Position numbers and translations under genes: made by a program. A stretch of DNA of 64,000 nt from Escarpia spicata (Eukaryota; Annelida; Polychaeta; Sabellida; Siboglinidae), in assembly GCA_963995525.1 (NCBI GenBank), contig OZ023210.1, forward strand, positions 26,077,116 through 26,141,115. Reading direction: 5' to 3'. A model generated the notes under the pieces. It was not told where the DNA came from. It did no database searches and was given only the letters and a program-made list of their open reading frames with translations. How positions within the stretch are numbered: position 1 is the stretch's first letter; each line of letters begins with the position of its first letter. Shown here piece after piece: positions 62,600-64,000 of the stretch.

Positions 62600-63150
62600 T
62601 GGGGGCACCTTTAAGCAACAATTTTGAAACTGCCCTAACCTCTGAAGGTTCACCCCTCTGAACCGTTCACCCAACATCAACGTATTATATATCTATGGAT
62701 TCGAAATTTGGATTAGCAACTTTTATGTACAATAAAATGTTTGCGTAAATGCAGCTATATTGACGTTATTTGTGAAAAACCGTAAAATCATGTAATTTTC
62801 ACGAACATTGTCCCAACTATTTCCACCCTTAGCCTATCAATTTAATTTTAAACATCGCTTAACCTAGATAAACACAAAACCCTGCCAAACAAAAAAAGAA
62901 TTGATGCTATATGGGAGAAAGTAATTAATTTTGCATGTTTATTACTATCGTGTCAGAGCAATATCAACATTACGCCACCTGGCGATTATTTGTAAAACGG
63001 CCCTAATTTATGAACCGTTCATCCTACGTCAACGTACGATGTTACTAGAGATTCGAAATGAGGAGTAATTAACACTCATTAGATTATGTATTGTCTGCGT
63101 AATTGCAACCGTATTGATGATATTTGCAACAAAAAAAGTAACATCATATA
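62600..63150. repeat. Diverged direct duplication of about 170 bp, spaced 375 bp
   Basis: 62620-62800 and 62995-63150 share GAACCGTTCAYCCWACRTCAA, ATTCGAAATKWGGA and GCGTAAWTGCARC blocks in the same order. The copies have diverged considerably. Confidence 0.5.
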
Positions 63151-64000
63151 ATGCTAAGTTTTGCTTCTCTTTGAAAAAAAACATTAAAAAGCATGTATTT
63201 TGGACGGTAAACTGCTATAGTTTGTCTTAAAGCATGTTTTACACATTAAACATGCAATCCAAATAAAAGTTAGAACAACCTGCCTCAGAAACAAAGCCAC
63301 TCAAGTTGGCGAATTGGTGGACCAGTAGGCGGTCCACCGTCGATGACAAAACGTTGTAAGAATCTGGTCACACACAAGTGAGACTTTTACTGGTTTCGAG
63401 AATTCATGCCAACAAGTCAGACTTAGGGCATCAATTGAGGTTCCCTTGACAAGACAATGCAGGAGGTAGGGGAAGATTGATGCCAGAATAGAACAACCTC
63501 CTCCATGTCTTCTCCTCGGCTACGATGCACAATGAAACCTCGCCCGTACTGGTTACATCTGTGAGGTGCTGTGTTCTCCTCTTGGTCGTTTTAACGTTCT
63601 GATATCTGTGTTATTCGATAAGTTGTTTCACTTGATCAGTGTGGTCAGATTAAAGGAATTCGAATTCATCACATTTTCCATTACGTTACTGTTAACCCTT
63701 TGATTCAAGCTAACCAACATACGAGACGCATACCTTATATTATTGTTCAACGTAATTGAGTCCTCACACTCTTTTTCAAAATCATATTCTCTGTTCATCA
63801 AGGCTTCTAACAGATTCCTAAGGTGGCGCCAAAACGTTCCTGGTATGTATAGCCTTCTTAATAGCACTTCATTGTTATCGTCGTCGTCATTAGGTAGGTA
63901 GGTAGATAGGTCTATCACTGATAAATTCCCCAACTGGTCGGCTGATGTCCGAACCAACCACTGTCCAGCATTCTAACAGGTGCTGGGTAAGGTCGATCAT
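63151..64000. other. Non-coding or unassigned DNA to the window end
   Basis: A 109-codon frame on the minus strand (63957-63628) shows no motif I recognise and no splice partners. I do not call it a gene. A short TAGG tetramer run is near 63890. Confidence 0.5.

Noticed and set aside
63628..63957. 109-codon minus-strand frame
   Set aside because: No recognised motif, no splice partners and biased toward Asn/Asp. Not enough to call a gene, though the window edge limits the view.

Overview
The window is nuclear DNA from an invertebrate animal. Genes are split by many short introns with GT-AG borders, the DNA is AT-rich, and introns and spacers are full of decayed transposons, short inverted-repeat elements, SINEs and tandem repeats. 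The two host genes are animal orthologues (WDFY3/Alfy and an SRSF3/7-type SR protein). I cannot name the phylum with confidence; a spiralian or an invertebrate deuterostome would both fit.

Layout: (1) 1636-16519, plus strand: the last 16 coding exons of a WDFY3 (Alfy) orthologue, about 930 C-terminal residues: BEACH domain, WD40 repeats, a Ser/Asp-rich linker with an LC3-interacting-type motif, and a C-terminal FYVE finger. All exon phases join without conflict. Its introns hold a decayed hAT transposon (7289-8565), a TTAA-flanked piggyBac-like element (14621-15280), SINEs, MITEs and tandem repeats, including one that has amplified an exon/intron border (2445-3115). (2) 16520-27584: WDFY3 3' UTR, then repeat-rich spacer with no gene I can support. 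(3) 27585-44448, plus strand: an eight-exon SR splicing-factor gene (379 codons). Its third intron is about 8.6 kb and contains a 4.5 kb minisatellite (35949-40470). (4) 44449-51060: 3' flank, a SINE, a 94-bp tandem repeat and an element with 51-bp inverted ends. (5) 51063-53243: a second array of the same minisatellite, abutting a broken Ty3/Gypsy retrotransposon on the minus strand (53244-56635) inside its integrase. (6) 56636-64000: non-coding DNA with several interspersed repeats and a LINE remnant.

The two host genes have unrelated jobs: WDFY3 is a PI3P-binding selective-autophagy scaffold, and the SR protein acts in pre-mRNA splicing. The most unusual features are structural. The 5' splice site of a BEACH exon has been copied in tandem with a 47-bp period. 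The 34/36-bp minisatellite has a consensus unit with no stop codon in any of the six frames. All seven introns of the SR gene are in phase 2, six of them splitting an arginine codon after AG, with three tiny RS exons that look like duplicates. One minisatellite array reads in frame into a truncated integrase.
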